From Neospora caninum Liverpool (Eukaryota; Apicomplexa; Conoidasida; Eucoccidiorida; Sarcocystidae), in NCBI RefSeq assembly GCF_000208865.1, contig NC_018388.1, forward strand, positions 930,001-994,000: a stretch of DNA of 64,000 bases, written 5' to 3'. A program made the position numbers and the translations under genes. Positions 37,701 through 51,100 of this stretch are shown piece after piece. Every line of letters begins with the position of its first letter. Positions within the stretch are counted from its first letter, which is position 1. The notes under the pieces were generated by a model, which was not told where the DNA came from, ran no database searches, and saw only the letters and a program-made list of their open reading frames with translations.

Positions 37701-39960
37701 CTAAAAGCTCTCCTCACTACGGCCCTGCCTCCTGAGCTAGGACAAGCGCAGCACATGCCCTCTCCACCATGTGCCACAACCCACATACTGGCCGCACGTC
37801 TTCGAAAAGGTCCGGGAAAGTGGAGACGGCTATCACAGCCCACATGCTGAGGTCGTTTCGTTCTTGGCAGCTGTACGTCTGCTTGAAACCCCGTTAAACT
37901 ATAGAAAGCTACCCAGCGTGCGCTCCTGCCGATGAGTAATGCACATCCATTGGCTACCAACCATCCTCTCAACTCGTTCGCGCTGTGGCAGAAGAATTGA
38001 CAGTAAAGCAGAGGACCGGCATGGCGTCTCTGTAGAGAATGATCGACGTACGCCGCGACGAGTTTCCGCGCAGTCAATGCCGTATTGCGTCGTGGTCGTG
38101 TTGAGCGGCGGCTACTGATCGCTGTCCACCGGACAGCGAGAGGTGGCTATTAAGTGCGGAAGATTGACTTTAGCAAGTTCGTTGACAATAAAGGCACAAG
38201 CAACTTGCTTGGCTCCCCATCTACCTCGTAAAGCAACTGGTTATCGTCCACAGCTACCGTGTGTAACTGGAGCACCATTATAAATCAACAAACTGCAACT
38301 GTAAGCGAGTTGAATACCACCTGGCAGATGAAGCATGTTCTATTCAATGCCTGGCCGGAGGATGGAAGCACAAACGACAACAGGCGTATGACCGCCCCAC
38401 CTGTATCCACGCTTCCCGCCCTCAACCGGTGTTTGCTACGAGACGAAACGCATAACGGAACCAGGGAGATGAAGATGGAAACCAAACAAAGCGACACCTT
38501 TTGAGAATCACCTTTTACAAGGAACAACCAGTTGCAGGTGTACTACAGACACTACACGGCACATTGAGAAATGGTTCGGAATTATGCCGGGACCTGGGAG
38601 GAAAGCGCAAACAGCCATGGATGCGAGCGTGTGCTATCCTGTATCCTTGCGTCAATTAGTCAAGTTTTGTGTATAACGTGATAGGAGAAATAGGGAACCA
38701 CGGAAGTGAACACGACAACCAACACACGCCGACAACGGTTGACGGGCGAAACACCAAGTTTGCAGGAAATCCGCTCTTACTTTCCTGATAAATTTGTCCT
38801 TAGAGATTCAGGATATGAAACCAAAAATACTTGTAAACGGCCGTCAAAGACGCTGCTCTTCACAACGAGAGCAGCGCGCTCTTGGGGTGTGCCGGGGGTA
38901 CTCTCAGTTGCGGACTGATTCATACATTGGATTCACAAAAAACTTGGGATTCCGCTAACAATCTTCCGCTGAAGCAACAAAACACATTTTTTTCTGTCTC
39001 GCCTATCACACAACGAGGATGGCGCGAGAACGCCTGTGACAAAAAACATCTTTCAAGAAGCCACTGGTAGTTTGTGGAACCCCCTTCATCGAACACGACT
39101 GTCGATGGGTATGATTTGGATGAAGAGCGGGACCAAGGCGACACCTCCCCATTCAGATTCTCTTCTGTTCCTGCTCGTTTCGTTTCTGCGTCACGTTTTT
39201 ATTCCTGTTGCCCCAGTTAAAGCAAAATATGTGAACGATCTTACTTGGTAACATGGCGGGAATGAATCGCTGAGAGTTTGAGGAGCTCTGGAAGGGGCCT
39301 TCTATTGCTCATGGGCGCTTTTATGGATATATCGAGAGGTTATTCTCGCGTTTGTTTATGGCCTTTTATTTTAACCGGTACAAGGAACGCTGTTGGCAGT
39401 CCTCTCACTTTGACATAAGTATGAATTTGCATGCAAATATACGAGAATTGAATCGCGAGTTCGTCTGAGAAAGGCCATGCCTTTCCCTCGATGGCCTTTT
39501 TCTGTTGTGAGGCTGTCAGTGGAACTGTCGAACACGGGAGAAGGAATCCAAAGCCTAGCATAGAAGGTACCTGTCCCCTAGCTGATCTTCCGTTCAGCGG
39601 AAAAACGGCGGGGTTATTTCCTCCTCTATCTCCTCTGCAGTCACTAACGCACTTCTTTTCTTATGTGTTTCATCCACCTGTGTCCAACTGCTGGATGGGC
39701 AACAAGTTGATCGAACTCCGATACACACACCCGGATGGGTCCAGGAAGCAAAGTGAATGTTAATTCTCCACCGTGCCTGTAGACCTCCCCGTCCAATCCA
39801 TAAATGCCTGCAAACAAACTCAAACGAACAACAAGAGCCTGCTTCCCGACGTTGTCTTGTACACGAGTAAAGAACGGGAAAAACATAAAACATGAAGCGC
39901 CAGATCGACATGCGTTCCACTGCTTTATACATGGGCAAAGAAAAGCAAGATCCAGAAACG
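34772..39960. other. Intergenic between MFS transporter and lipid kinase
   Basis: About 5.2 kb hold the MFS promoter and the 3' region of the kinase gene. A 185-codon minus frame (37520-38077) begins at a TTG, is Arg/Cys/His-rich and has no domain, so it is probably chance. One TGCATGC occurs at 39428-39434. No gene was supported. Confidence 0.5.
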
Positions 39961-42900
39961 TTACAATACCACTGTTGCCACACTGAGTGGTTTAGAACAA
40001 CTCTCCGGTCTCAGGTACGCCTTAAACGGAGAGTGAGAGTTTGTGCAGTGACTTTGGGGAAGTCGCATCTCTGTTGCAACTGAAACATCCAAGTAAATCG
40101 CCAATGATGCTGCAAGTGTGATATTGCTCTCATGGATGTGGTTCTCAAAGAAAACACGGTAATTGGCGGGCGCCTTCGCGTTGTCTTCAACGTACATGGC
40201 AAAGAGGTGTGTACGATAGCAAGCGTACGCTTTCATGTATTCCACTGTTTCACCGTACCTGGTTCAGTAAGCTTAATGTGCACACGTTTCACGGGCAGCA
40301 TTTCGAGGCCTTTCTCTTCGGCCATGCTCAGTCGTCGCAGGTCACTCGTGTACGCCCACAGCCGTGCCCGGCTGATCTCTGAGGCCCACGCGAATTACAA
40401 CGCAGACGGCTGAAGAAGAGAATTTGTCTCAAAACTTACGACTGTCTGGTAATTACAGTGGCTGAACGCTACAACTGCGAGGAAGCGCCACGGAAACTTG
40501 AACTCCAGATATTTGATCTATCGTTTCTCCGACAGTTAACCTTGGTGACTGCTAACCCATTCAGGCTCCTCATAAACGGCAAAACTGCAATATGATGTCA
40601 ACTGTGGAGCAAAACGAAGATTGGAGTTCTGTATAGGAACCATACAGGAGAATATGAGTCGTATAATGTGTGCAGTCCTTTCCAGCCAGCGAGAATAATT
40701 CTGTTTTCTGTCCACGCTCCGAACAAAACCATACACACGGTATGCCTCTCGGTCTTACCACCATTCATCAGAAGAAGCCAAGCGCACGGCCCGTCCATCT
40801 GCGCTTGTCGCGCGACTGGGCGATCGTCGGTCCAGTGCTGAATCACGTCGAGGGCAACAACCATGTAATCGCCTGTTTGATATATGGGACACATGCAATA
40901 TCAGCAGGACCGTTCAAAATGTGACTCACCGATTTTCTGTATCAGAAGCGCTGGCGAGGTTGATTCATACAGCTAGGTGTTTGCCGACCAGCCCACACAG
41001 AGACACCCGTGAAGGCAAACACTTACGGGTTGTTACGTGAACGACATAACAAAGCTAGCTTGTGCAAAGTCAGCCTGATACGTGCCAGGCCTAGGCTACG
41101 AGGCTGCATATTCCAGTCGTGTATTTCCTTTGATTTTGTACATAAAGTTATCCTTTGTCGTACATCATTTGTGAACATGCAAATCGGATGAGAAGCAGTG
41201 GCATCTACTATCCGACTGAAAACGGCGTTTGTTGGTAGTTCAATATTGACAGCTGAACTTTTCGCTGGTTGTCACAGAAAGAAAAGACGGGGGAAAGGCA
41301 ACATACCGATCCTGTGGACAACCTCTCCATTCGGCAATGTCGCCGTAATATAAGCTGGGAAGGTACGTCTCATAAGTAGCTGGTAAAGGAAAGCCAACGT
41401 GTATCTCATATGTCCTGTCCAACGTGTATCTTCGCTGTGAACTTGGGCTGTCCCAATAAACCCTGCAAGATTCCGTCATGAAGCACAACAAAAACAAAAG
41501 ACAACGTTTTACCACGGACAAAGATGCATTGTTCCAATAAAGATTTTTTGGAGCGATGAATGACTCCGCGTGGCGAACGATGGACAGAGTGAAACAGACA
41601 CATGCTTGGAGGACGACAAGAGTTTGAAAATATGCAGATATGAACGTCAGGCTTTCAGGGAAAAGGAAACACAGACAATGTTGAATTTGTGAGCACGGGA
41701 CCAAAAACCACAATACCACCATACATTCGGGGAGCCATGCTTCTCAGCAGAGTTCTTCAGTTGACCACTCTGCATTTGCGCTTAGTTACGACGACCATTT
41801 ACTACTGAATACACCAATTATATCCTCACCAGAGCGAGCCAGTAAGCAACGCTCTTGCCGAAACCTACTGATGAACACCCCTGTGATATCTTCTGGTGCA
41901 TCAACTCAAAATCAGATAGGCATAGAGATATACTCCAGCTTCCGCACTCAGAACGCTCGCCCGGCATAAGCATGTAGGTAGTTTTAGACAAATGCACAGA
42001 GGACGGGGAAAAGATAACCCTCCCTGTATTAAAGAAAATGCATCTGTGCGTGTATGCGAGTGAAAGTTCGACATGTCGCAGAACGACCGCGTAGGCGGAA
42101 AAATGAACAGAATGCAACTGCTTACCGAATTCCAGAGAGTTGCAACAGATGTGGCGCTCGCCTCCCGCCTCAACCAGTAGTGCATTGATTCTCGTTGACC
42201 GACTTTCTTGGAGCCTCTATGCAAATACGAACATATATGTAAAAGAGCGGCAGGCATCACACACAGAGGACGGTGACAAAGCTGTAGCTAATCCAACATC
42301 CAGAAAAGCGTAGGCGACTGGATAATATATTGCCCCGGTGAAGAGGCTAAAGACCCGAAACCGAAACAAAGCGCACCTGCCTTTCCTTGCCTCGACCCCT
42401 CAGCTCCTGTACTCTTCCGAGTCAGGGAACAAATATTTATCCTAAATGCGGCTGTGACCTTTCAAATTCATGCAATCACAGTTCAATGAGTTTCCGCATG
42501 GTCACCCCTTGCTGTGATACTTTGTGGTCAAAATTTCCGACGAACAGCATACTGATTACCTCCTGTAAAACATATTTATGCAAGCTTCCCATACCTCCGT
42601 GACTAGACAAACAAGTAGATCTGTAGGCAAATGGCTAGCGGCTGATGTTAAAGCGGGAATAGTTGTTTGAAAAATCCAGTATACGGAAGCAAATCACTTC
42701 ACCCGTTTCCTTACCCTCATCCAAAAATGCAGAAGTCTCTCTCGCCCAAGCTGCATCATATTCTTGTCCTTTCCAGGCCCCATTTTTGTGGCTAGTTCAT
42801 CCATCATTTTGGCGACTCTTAAATGGTGCTTTGCCAGTCTGACACCTTTCAATTCTGGTGTAGGAGCAGGAGACAACAGCCTTGAACACTCCGCAAGATC

Positions 42901-45900
42901 TGCAGACTCATTCCTGTTTTGGGCAGCAAGCTTGGCGACAATGCGAGCAGCAGGCATCTCGGGGACCGAAGCTTTGGCATCGAGTGTTCGCTCGGTTCCC
43001 CCTGAGCAGTCGTCCATCTCCTTAGTTTCACAGGCGCCATCAGAGCACGAAGGTGAAGCTAGGTTTTCCCATGCCCCGGCTCCTCTTGAACCGGCAGCCT
43101 TTGCCACTCTGGCCGCAGCGTCGCAGGCAGCCTCCGCTGCAACTGCTGCCTCTTCAGCTTTCACATCGCAGTTCGCGGAAAACGCCCCTTTCTCCACAGA
43201 GGCTGCCGCAATAGACGCCTCGTTTCTGGCAAGAGCCGCGACATCTACTGCTGCTTGAGCGGCTGCTTGAGCGGCCACCGAAGGATATTTAGATGAGTCA
43301 CAGATGCCTGGAATGGCTTGGTACAAAGAATGAGACGCTGCAGGGGGGGCTGGATCCACGAATTCGGTTGGCCTGGAGGACGGCGTGCTGGAAAGAGAAC
43401 TTGTATCTGATTCGTACCCGTCGCAAGTCTCCATCCGAGATGCGCTCTGAGCACAACCGGAAGAACAATTCTTCGATGCGTCTAGACGCACAATTCTCCT
43501 TTTGCCGTCTTGAGAATTCGAAGTTTGCTCTTCGTTTCGAAGCCCGTGCTCTGCCTCATTCGGGACCAGTTCAAGCCCTTCATCAGTTGATGTCTGTTCG
43601 GGGTGGGCAAAGTGACGCGAGACTCTCCTTGACGCCTTTGCTTTCTCTCTGTCCAGTTCTTCCATAATTGCAGCCGCAGCCTGTCGAGCATTTGCTGCGT
43701 AACACTTTGCAGCAATAGGGCCGGCATAACTGAATACGAATTCACTGCACCATGTGTTGCTCGTTCCAAGAGGAACTGGGGTGATTGGCAGATTTAAGGG
43801 AAAGATACACTTCTTCTTCCTGCATGCCTCGCATTTCGGGGTCTTGATTCTGCTTCGTCTTTTATTTGAATTAAACAAATTGTCATAGTCTGGAGACACT
43901 CCTTCACCTACAGGAGCTTCCTGCGAGTTGTCTGACCCCTCACAGTCATCCCAGTCGGCCTGTCGTTTTTCGAGGCCAGCCCGAATCAGCAAGTTGACGA
44001 TAGAGTGGTAAGAACCGTCCCCACCAAGAATCAGGCAAAGGTCGAAGACGTGAGACCATCGGTGAATAAAGGCACAAACGAACTCTCCATTCTTTTCGTC
44101 CAATACAATTGGCAGAACCTTTGTGTCAGCACCGAAGAGAAGGAGCAATTCCTGAAGGCAAAGCCGATGCAAGGAAAGCGGTAACTAACACCAAAGAGCA
44201 CTCCTCATGGTCACTCTGTGCATTGGGAGGAGATAAGATAATCGAACCACACCGACAAGAAAGTGATCCTTGTTCCAACACTGCATCGTTTGCAGAAGCT
44301 ATGCGACTCATGCTGGGTGTCGATAGCGGCCACAGAAGGTATATATATACATACATAGGGCACGCGGGTTTGCGTGCATAACATACGTGTCTGGAACTAC
44401 AGGTGTCTATGCATGTTTATGCAGATTTGAGTTCGCAAAAATGGAAGGACGAAGTACGACTAAGCAAAAGGAACTTGGGGAGAAATCATGCTCATCGCTA
44501 ACACATCTTGGCCATTTCATTATACGAATCGAGCGGACCGGTAGAATGAGCTGCTGGTAGTAGGTCATCGCCATTCTTCCTCCACTGGTGGGGTTGATGA
44601 GTGCCAGTATATGGCGGATGTGTCCCTTTGAATTTACAAACCCGTAGCGCCCACAAAGGGGAGACTGAGGCTGGAGTGCAGACACATACTGGGTCGTTTT
44701 TTCGGCAGAATGTTCATCCAAGCTGAATTCCCCAGCGACGGAATACGGGCGAAATTGCTGTCGCAGTAAATGAAACAAATGATGACGTACTACCCAGATA
44801 TGCGCAAGGATACAAAACAACAGCTGAGCCCAGAACTGCCAGAGAGCTGGCAGAAATGCTTCACCGCAATATAGCGCACGAAGTAATGAATTCATCTGCT
44901 CAGATGACGGGACATCCGGTGCACAAAACTCATACGCGTACTCTTCGTGTGGCACTAACGTAACCATCGCCATTGAGCTTGGCATAACTGAACTGCCAGG
45001 CGTCTGCTTCACCGCACTTACGGCCCTGAGATAGCCTCCAGTAGTAATGTGATGCATCACGATCTTGTACAAGGGGCGTACACCACACACGATGAGAAAT
45101 AATGCATACAATGCTAAGGAAATGAAGACATAGGGAACACAGTTGGGGATAGTTTTCAAAAGGGACTTCCTATCATCAGGGAATTTTACTTTCGACTTGG
45201 GCAGAACGCGGCGCGCATCTAAACTGGAGGCGAGCACAAACGTTCTCTCGATCTGTTCTTCAGCGGCGCCAAACTGGGACGCTGCAGCTGCCTGAGCGAC
45301 GACGGCATTACACACCGCAGCATCTGCGGCTGCTGCTGCAAAATCTGACGAAATGCGGCGCAGACCACCGGTCGACTCTACCGCTGCAAAAGAAATACCA
45401 GACAGGCAGCAAGCAGCAACGAAACCAATAATCCGTAACGTTTTGATATGGCAGAACAGAATTAAATCTAGAGATTCGACTGAGCCCCGTCCTTTCACTC
45501 CACTCCTTAGGGTGCGTAATTCGTTCGATATGGGCAACCATGAATGCAGTTCGATGAAGAAGAGAAACGGACCAACTAGAGGAAAAATGAAACATGCTGT
45601 GCACGAGGTTAGGTATACTATGCAAACCACAGAGCACATATATATTTTCGTAATCACTCGCGTTTTGACACGGCTACAACATGTGACTACATGAAGGCCT
45701 TTAGCCAAGATCGAAAGGAACCACAGTACAAGCACGCTTTCAAAGAGCTAAAGCACAACGGAGAATCTTACGCGGTTCCAAAGAACTGGCAAACTCCCGG
45801 TCACGTCCCTCGTGGCAACTGCAGAAGCAAAATCCGCCAAGCTCTCCTGGGTCGTCGCCGCTGCAGCGCCGGCAGGGAGCGCAAGGAAGGTCAGCAGCAG

Positions 45901-45946
45901 CCAAGAAGTTTGTCCGACCGCTTTCTCGCGACAGAGAATCCGCCAT
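39961..45946 (-). CDS. Membrane-anchored DAGK/sphingosine-kinase-type lipid kinase
   Basis: Eight exons: 45946-45772, 45383-44539, 44151-42715, 42216-42126, 41462-41307, 40872-40759, 40378-40259 and 40109-39961 (about 1028 residues). All junctions are phase-consistent; the exon 2/3 junction uses a weak GTCCGC donor and is the least certain. The ATG context is ACAACATGG. Two hydrophobic helices (about 141-158 and 238-257) precede the catalytic region. The nucleotide-binding motifs are NPTSGG (322-327), GGDGS (383-387) and PLGTSN (467-472), against the usual GGDGT and PLGTGN. A polar, Ala-rich insert of about 270 residues (about 515-780) splits the fold. The C-terminal half resumes with EFGFIGTAQVHSEDTRWTGH, a RYTLAFLYQLL helix and a beta segment VKRVHIKLTEPASLAIYLD. 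The family phosphorylates diacylglycerol, sphingoid bases or ceramide with ATP. Substrate is undecided. Confidence 0.82.
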
Positions 45947-48163
45947 GTTGTCGCCGTTTCAGGGACTATTGGGGCTGCGCTTGAAGAACGTGTAACAGCG
46001 TTTCCCGACTGATACACCAACAACGAGAGGCCTGTGCTTCGTTAGCAAACGCCAGCGCAGTGTGCCGTCGCTGGACCCAGGAGCCCCTGTCACTCCCGTC
46101 GACACTGTAGCGATGCGAGCGGAAACACTTCCGAAAATTACCGACGGTGTGTGATTCACGAGTGGCAGTGAGTTGCAGAAACTCTACGGAGTAGTGTGGA
46201 AGAGAGACAGAAACAGGATACGAGATACAGAAGACACTGGAAGCCAGCCGAGACATAAACGAAAAACGAACCGGCAAGGTTTCATGGAATGTCCAGATTG
46301 GCGGGACACCGCTTTCCCTGTTGACAAGGAAATTCACGGATCTCAATCCGATTCTCGATGTTTCTTTCTCGTTTGAGCGCGAACTCATGCAGGCATGCGC
46401 GATCAAGATTCTCTATCGACTCATCGCACAACAAATACGCACATGTTATAAATTTCGCATTCGCACGATGGACCTTTGACTACCTTGCCAAGCACGTAAA
46501 CCGCTGATGACGCTATGCCGCATTCGAACGAAATGCGCTGCGGCACACCCTCTTATACAAAGCTATTGAATTATGTCAGTGGCGAGAATATCCAATGCCG
46601 AGGTCCTAGAAAGTGTTAGGGGCCCGTAGGCGGAAAAACGACTCTCTTTACCAGCAGCCACAACACGCCTCGAAGCACAGGAGTCAAGGGACTGTAGGCA
46701 CCTGTATCGGTGCACGGATTCCTGTAACCGGAGATACGGACTCTGTAGTGAATTTCCAAAAAATTGGCGTGTCAGTGCTGGTAAACGTGTTGAGGTGATA
46801 AACGCTGTACACCAAAAAGGGGTGTTTCCAGGTGGGAACGAGCCAAAAATATAACGAGGAATATAACCTTGCCGAAGGCGAAGCTGTTAAATCGCGATTG
46901 TGCTGTTTTTACCGTAGAACGTGCGGAGTAGCAAAAAACGAAGTAGATTTCACAATGACCCACTGCGGCGGGTATCCGGGATGATGGATGTTTCTGAATA
47001 AAAAGGTATCGCGTGTTGACGTACCATGTTATTCATTGACGCCATCATGTGGCAGTGAGCAAGACGGAAGCACACTGCCAAAAACTCCCCCGTGGGACCT
47101 CGCCTCGTGGCTAGACATTTCCAGCTCGCCCTTTGGGCACACGGGTTGATGGTATCGCTAAGACTTCCAAAGACGCGTTAAATAAAACTAACATGGGCTG
47201 TTTAGACGCTCCTGTGTGAATGATTTTGATATATAACGTACTCCATTAATAACCTTATGGGTTTACGTATGAGACGCCAGCGAACCACTGGAAAATTTGA
47301 CTCGAGGACCACAAGTCCGGTGTGACTACCGTGATACAGCTAGGGACGCGAAGATTTTTCAGACCGCGAGGTACACAAAAAAGTTCGAATCCGAATGAGC
47401 ACTGATGATGATTCGACGTCGAATCACGTTAAAATCAATACTGTTGATGGGAACGTTCGTGCCTGTTGAATGGCGACCTATTTGGTGTCTTTACCTACTT
47501 CAGTAGTCCAATGAGTCTCGGCCGCTTGCGCGGAACAGTCCCCAGCATTCCCGAGTTCCAGCATCCGTTTCTGGTTGTCCCGTTTCAAATCGAACGACAT
47601 GGGGCGGCCGATGCCTCTCAGCAGCATCATCCCGCTTACCACGATGTCGGATGCCCGTGCTCCCCACTAGATACCTGACCGGAGCTCTCGCTGGCACGGC
47701 TACCCCGAAAAACGGGCTCTAACACCTTGCTGCTCTGTAGCCCACGGCCGGACGTACCCTGCGGCTACTGCAGCCGACCATGTTTCCCACCCTCGATCAA
47801 CTTCTGCGAATATAGATATGTGACTGCAGTAATACATTATTCCTCCAAAGCTATTTTCCTCCAAAGCTACCGATGTCTGGGACTGAAGCAATCCGGTATT
47901 AATGAAGACTTCGCCGGTTTGGGGCCCCGCAGGCCTCTCTCTTTTGTGGCGACATTGAGAAAAGTAACGGTAACTGGAACAACCGAATCGCCAGGTTTTT
48001 CAGAACATTGGGAGGGTCAGATCAAGGCTACAGGGCAAACACGACGTCACATAATGTAGAGGGGCCGCGAACAAAATCCCCATGTAGTCAAATGAATGCC
48101 GTTCGATGGAAGACCGAGACAATAGAGAATGTCCTTCCTTACATGTGAGGTGTTTTACGAAGG
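45947..48163. other. Intergenic between lipid kinase start and CSE1 end
   Basis: About 2.2 kb should contain the kinase promoter and the CSE1 3' region, both for minus-strand genes. No further coding region was supported. Confidence 0.5.
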
Positions 48164-51100
48164 TCAGAGACAAACGAAAGGAAGTAGAGGCTTCACGTTC
48201 GCTCCCCGTTTCGCCAGTTCTTCAATGTCGCCTCTCAGCGGGGTCAGACACCGCTGAACGCTCCCTTGAACATCGGTAACTTCCTCCACCTGAGCAGGAA
48301 AAGAATTAACCCAGAGATGGACAGATGATAATGCCGTGGTAAGAATGCATCAATTATGAATTGCTGCCTTATCCTGAGAAGACGAAATATAGGAGTGGTG
48401 AAAAGGCCTGTCAGTCCACACAGAATTGTAGATACGCACAAACAAACATATGCCCCGGTACACATACACACACAGCCATCTAGATGCACGCCAGGATTGT
48501 TCCTCAGTTTTTTCATTTTCCTCCTGCTTTCCAGAGAAGAATGTACCAGATCCTTCGACTGAGCGACGTCGGCAGCAGCCAGCCGGGCGTAAGTCACGTC
48601 GAACTCCGCTGCCGTTCCCGCTCCTCCTAGACCGGGGCCGTCCTGCAAGAAACGTGAAAGGCAGAAAGGAAAGCAATTATCTACAAAAATGACTGACGTT
48701 TCGACACGTTTCATCCCGAAACAAGGCCTCTCATGGGCGCACACTGGACACCTTTCACCTATGCGTTTTGTAAAAGCAGGAACTCAGGAACTGTGTGACC
48801 GGACTTCTCTCTCTAAACCCCTGCTGCCGCAGAAGAGTTTTCGCGATCGAACCCTTTTCCAGACGCTTATCATTAACACTTGTTTCTCTGCTCACATCCT
48901 CTTCCTCCAGTGCCAGCTCTTTCGTCGCTGCTTGGGTTCGCTGCACACCTGCGGAAGGAAAGGGCACGGACAGCAATTGTAGGAGTATAGTGCCTACTCT
49001 TGTGCTGCCTCTAGGCACTCCGGAAAAACTCTTTTGCCACCGAAACAGAGTATCGAAAAGGCCTGTCTATCTACGAGGAGCGAGAAGACTTCCGTGATGT
49101 GGCCACAGATATGCACATTGAGATACAACTTAAATGCACCCTGTAGACAGAATGATGTGTACGTACTACAAATGAGCCCCCGAAACGTAACTGATTATAC
49201 ACATTATAGGCTCTTCTTTAGATCTCCATCGTCATATCGCGCGCTGCCGTGCTCCCCACTTCGGGTGTCCCCCTTGTTCTCCGTCGCCTTTGCATCTAAA
49301 CGCAACGCCCACGCACGACGCGTTGCGTACGTGGAGACACGTGTTCGCTCACATAGTGTACATGTCGATGTATAAATGCGAATCCAAGTATTAAGGGACC
49401 ACGGGGTTGTATAACACGACACAGGCTCTTCTTTGTAGAAACCCACTTCGTTCTTCCTCTTCTTTCTTGGATATGAGCATGGCAAGCGCTTCCAGCGTCG
49501 CACTGAGAAGCGGCTTGTTAGCAGTAACTGCCGGGCAGGTGGCCATGCGCGCCAAACCGAGGATCAGGACTTTCTTCACACGGAGGGGGGAGGTGGGCGA
49601 TGCCGCCACCGCCGGCAGAACAATGAAAGAGAGGACCTGCTGCGACAAGTTCGGCTGGATGGTTTCGAGCGCGTTCACCAGCGATGACGGATCTTCACTT
49701 TTGCACTGAAGAGACCAGCACGAACACGCAAAAGTGACACGCGCAGCCACGACGTTTCTATCCGCATCCACCTGTATACACACGCGTGTCTAAAACTAAA
49801 ACATCCCGAAGGCTCAGGTGGTGGGCGCATGGTTTTGTGTCATTGGGATAAACAGATGTGAGAGTGACAGTGAATGATGGAGACGATAAGAGACACGTAC
49901 GACCGCTAAATCTCTTGTGGGCCATCTCGGATGGAGGCTCCCGGCCGAATCAACGATTTGTGTTAAACGATGGCAGCAATAAACAGGGAAAGCAAGGGAT
50001 CATCCACTGAAGAGCTTCCTGGGTACGCATCCATTTTCTTTGACAGAAACTGTGGAGGAACCACAATGCCGTAGGATACGGCACTCCAACACTTTCAGCT
50101 GTCAAAAACTCGCCACTGGAGCACAAAATCCATTTCCGTGTATACAACTAGAAAGACTTACGTATCCCGTACAGACTAACGTGAAGGGGACTACCACAGC
50201 GAATGTCATGATGCTTGACGTAAATACTAACAAACCACCGGTTTTGTTTACACGTGCTGAATACGAAATCTCAACAACAGCGGGTGCATGTATAAATAAA
50301 ACAGTCCAACAGGTTGTCTACGATTATTTGAAGTAAATACATCGTTTAAGCTAAAGATATACAAACACGTGACAGTCTTGATAAGGTCCACGCAATCCAT
50401 CGAAATAGGGAAGACAACCATGTAGGATTTTGGCTTCTCCCTACATGCATGGCCATCTTCCTTGCTACCCCTCACTCTCCTGACAAAACCCGGGAGTCGT
50501 CTCATCACCCCTCTTCTTTTGTCCGTCACGAGCCGTTCTTCCCCATTCTGTACACCTTTTCTTTTTCCCCAGAAATGGGCTCCTTAAAGCTACCTCTCAC
50601 TCCTTTCTTTCTCGTCTTTTAACCGCCTCCAGCAAGGAGGCCAGACGGTCTTCTTTGCTTGCTCGAGAAGAGAACTCACCTGGAAGACCATGAGAGAGAG
50701 ACAAACATCTCGGCACACCCCCTGCCGCTTGTTCAGTTCGTGGACCCGTTTGAGGAGGACAGTGAGAATCATGTTGAAGTACTGGGCGTAGAATGGGAAC
50801 GGCAACAGCTTGAAAACGGTATTGAGCAGGTCAAACGAGGCGCTCATCAGTTTCTTGTGGTACAGACAGTATTGGAATCTCTCCAAAAGTGTCTGCATGT
50901 TATCCTTGATCAAGTCAGTGAAGAGGACGTGACGCCGGCAGTAGGAACCAATAAGGCGAATGAGGGCCGGTACGTTCCCCTGGGAAGCTGCCCAGACACT
51001 CGGCTGAAGCAGGTGTCTATACAGCTCAACGTACAGCTGGGACGTCGCCGCGTTTCGGTCTTCTGCTGTCTCCAGAAGGAGTCCTAAGACCTGCAGTTGC

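Noticed and set aside
37520..38077. 185-codon minus-strand frame
   Set aside because: Starts at TTG, has no recognisable feature and is isolated in intergenic DNA.
42764..43258. 164-codon plus-strand Ala/Ser-rich frame
   Set aside because: It is the antisense of the Ala-rich insert in the lipid kinase exon 3.
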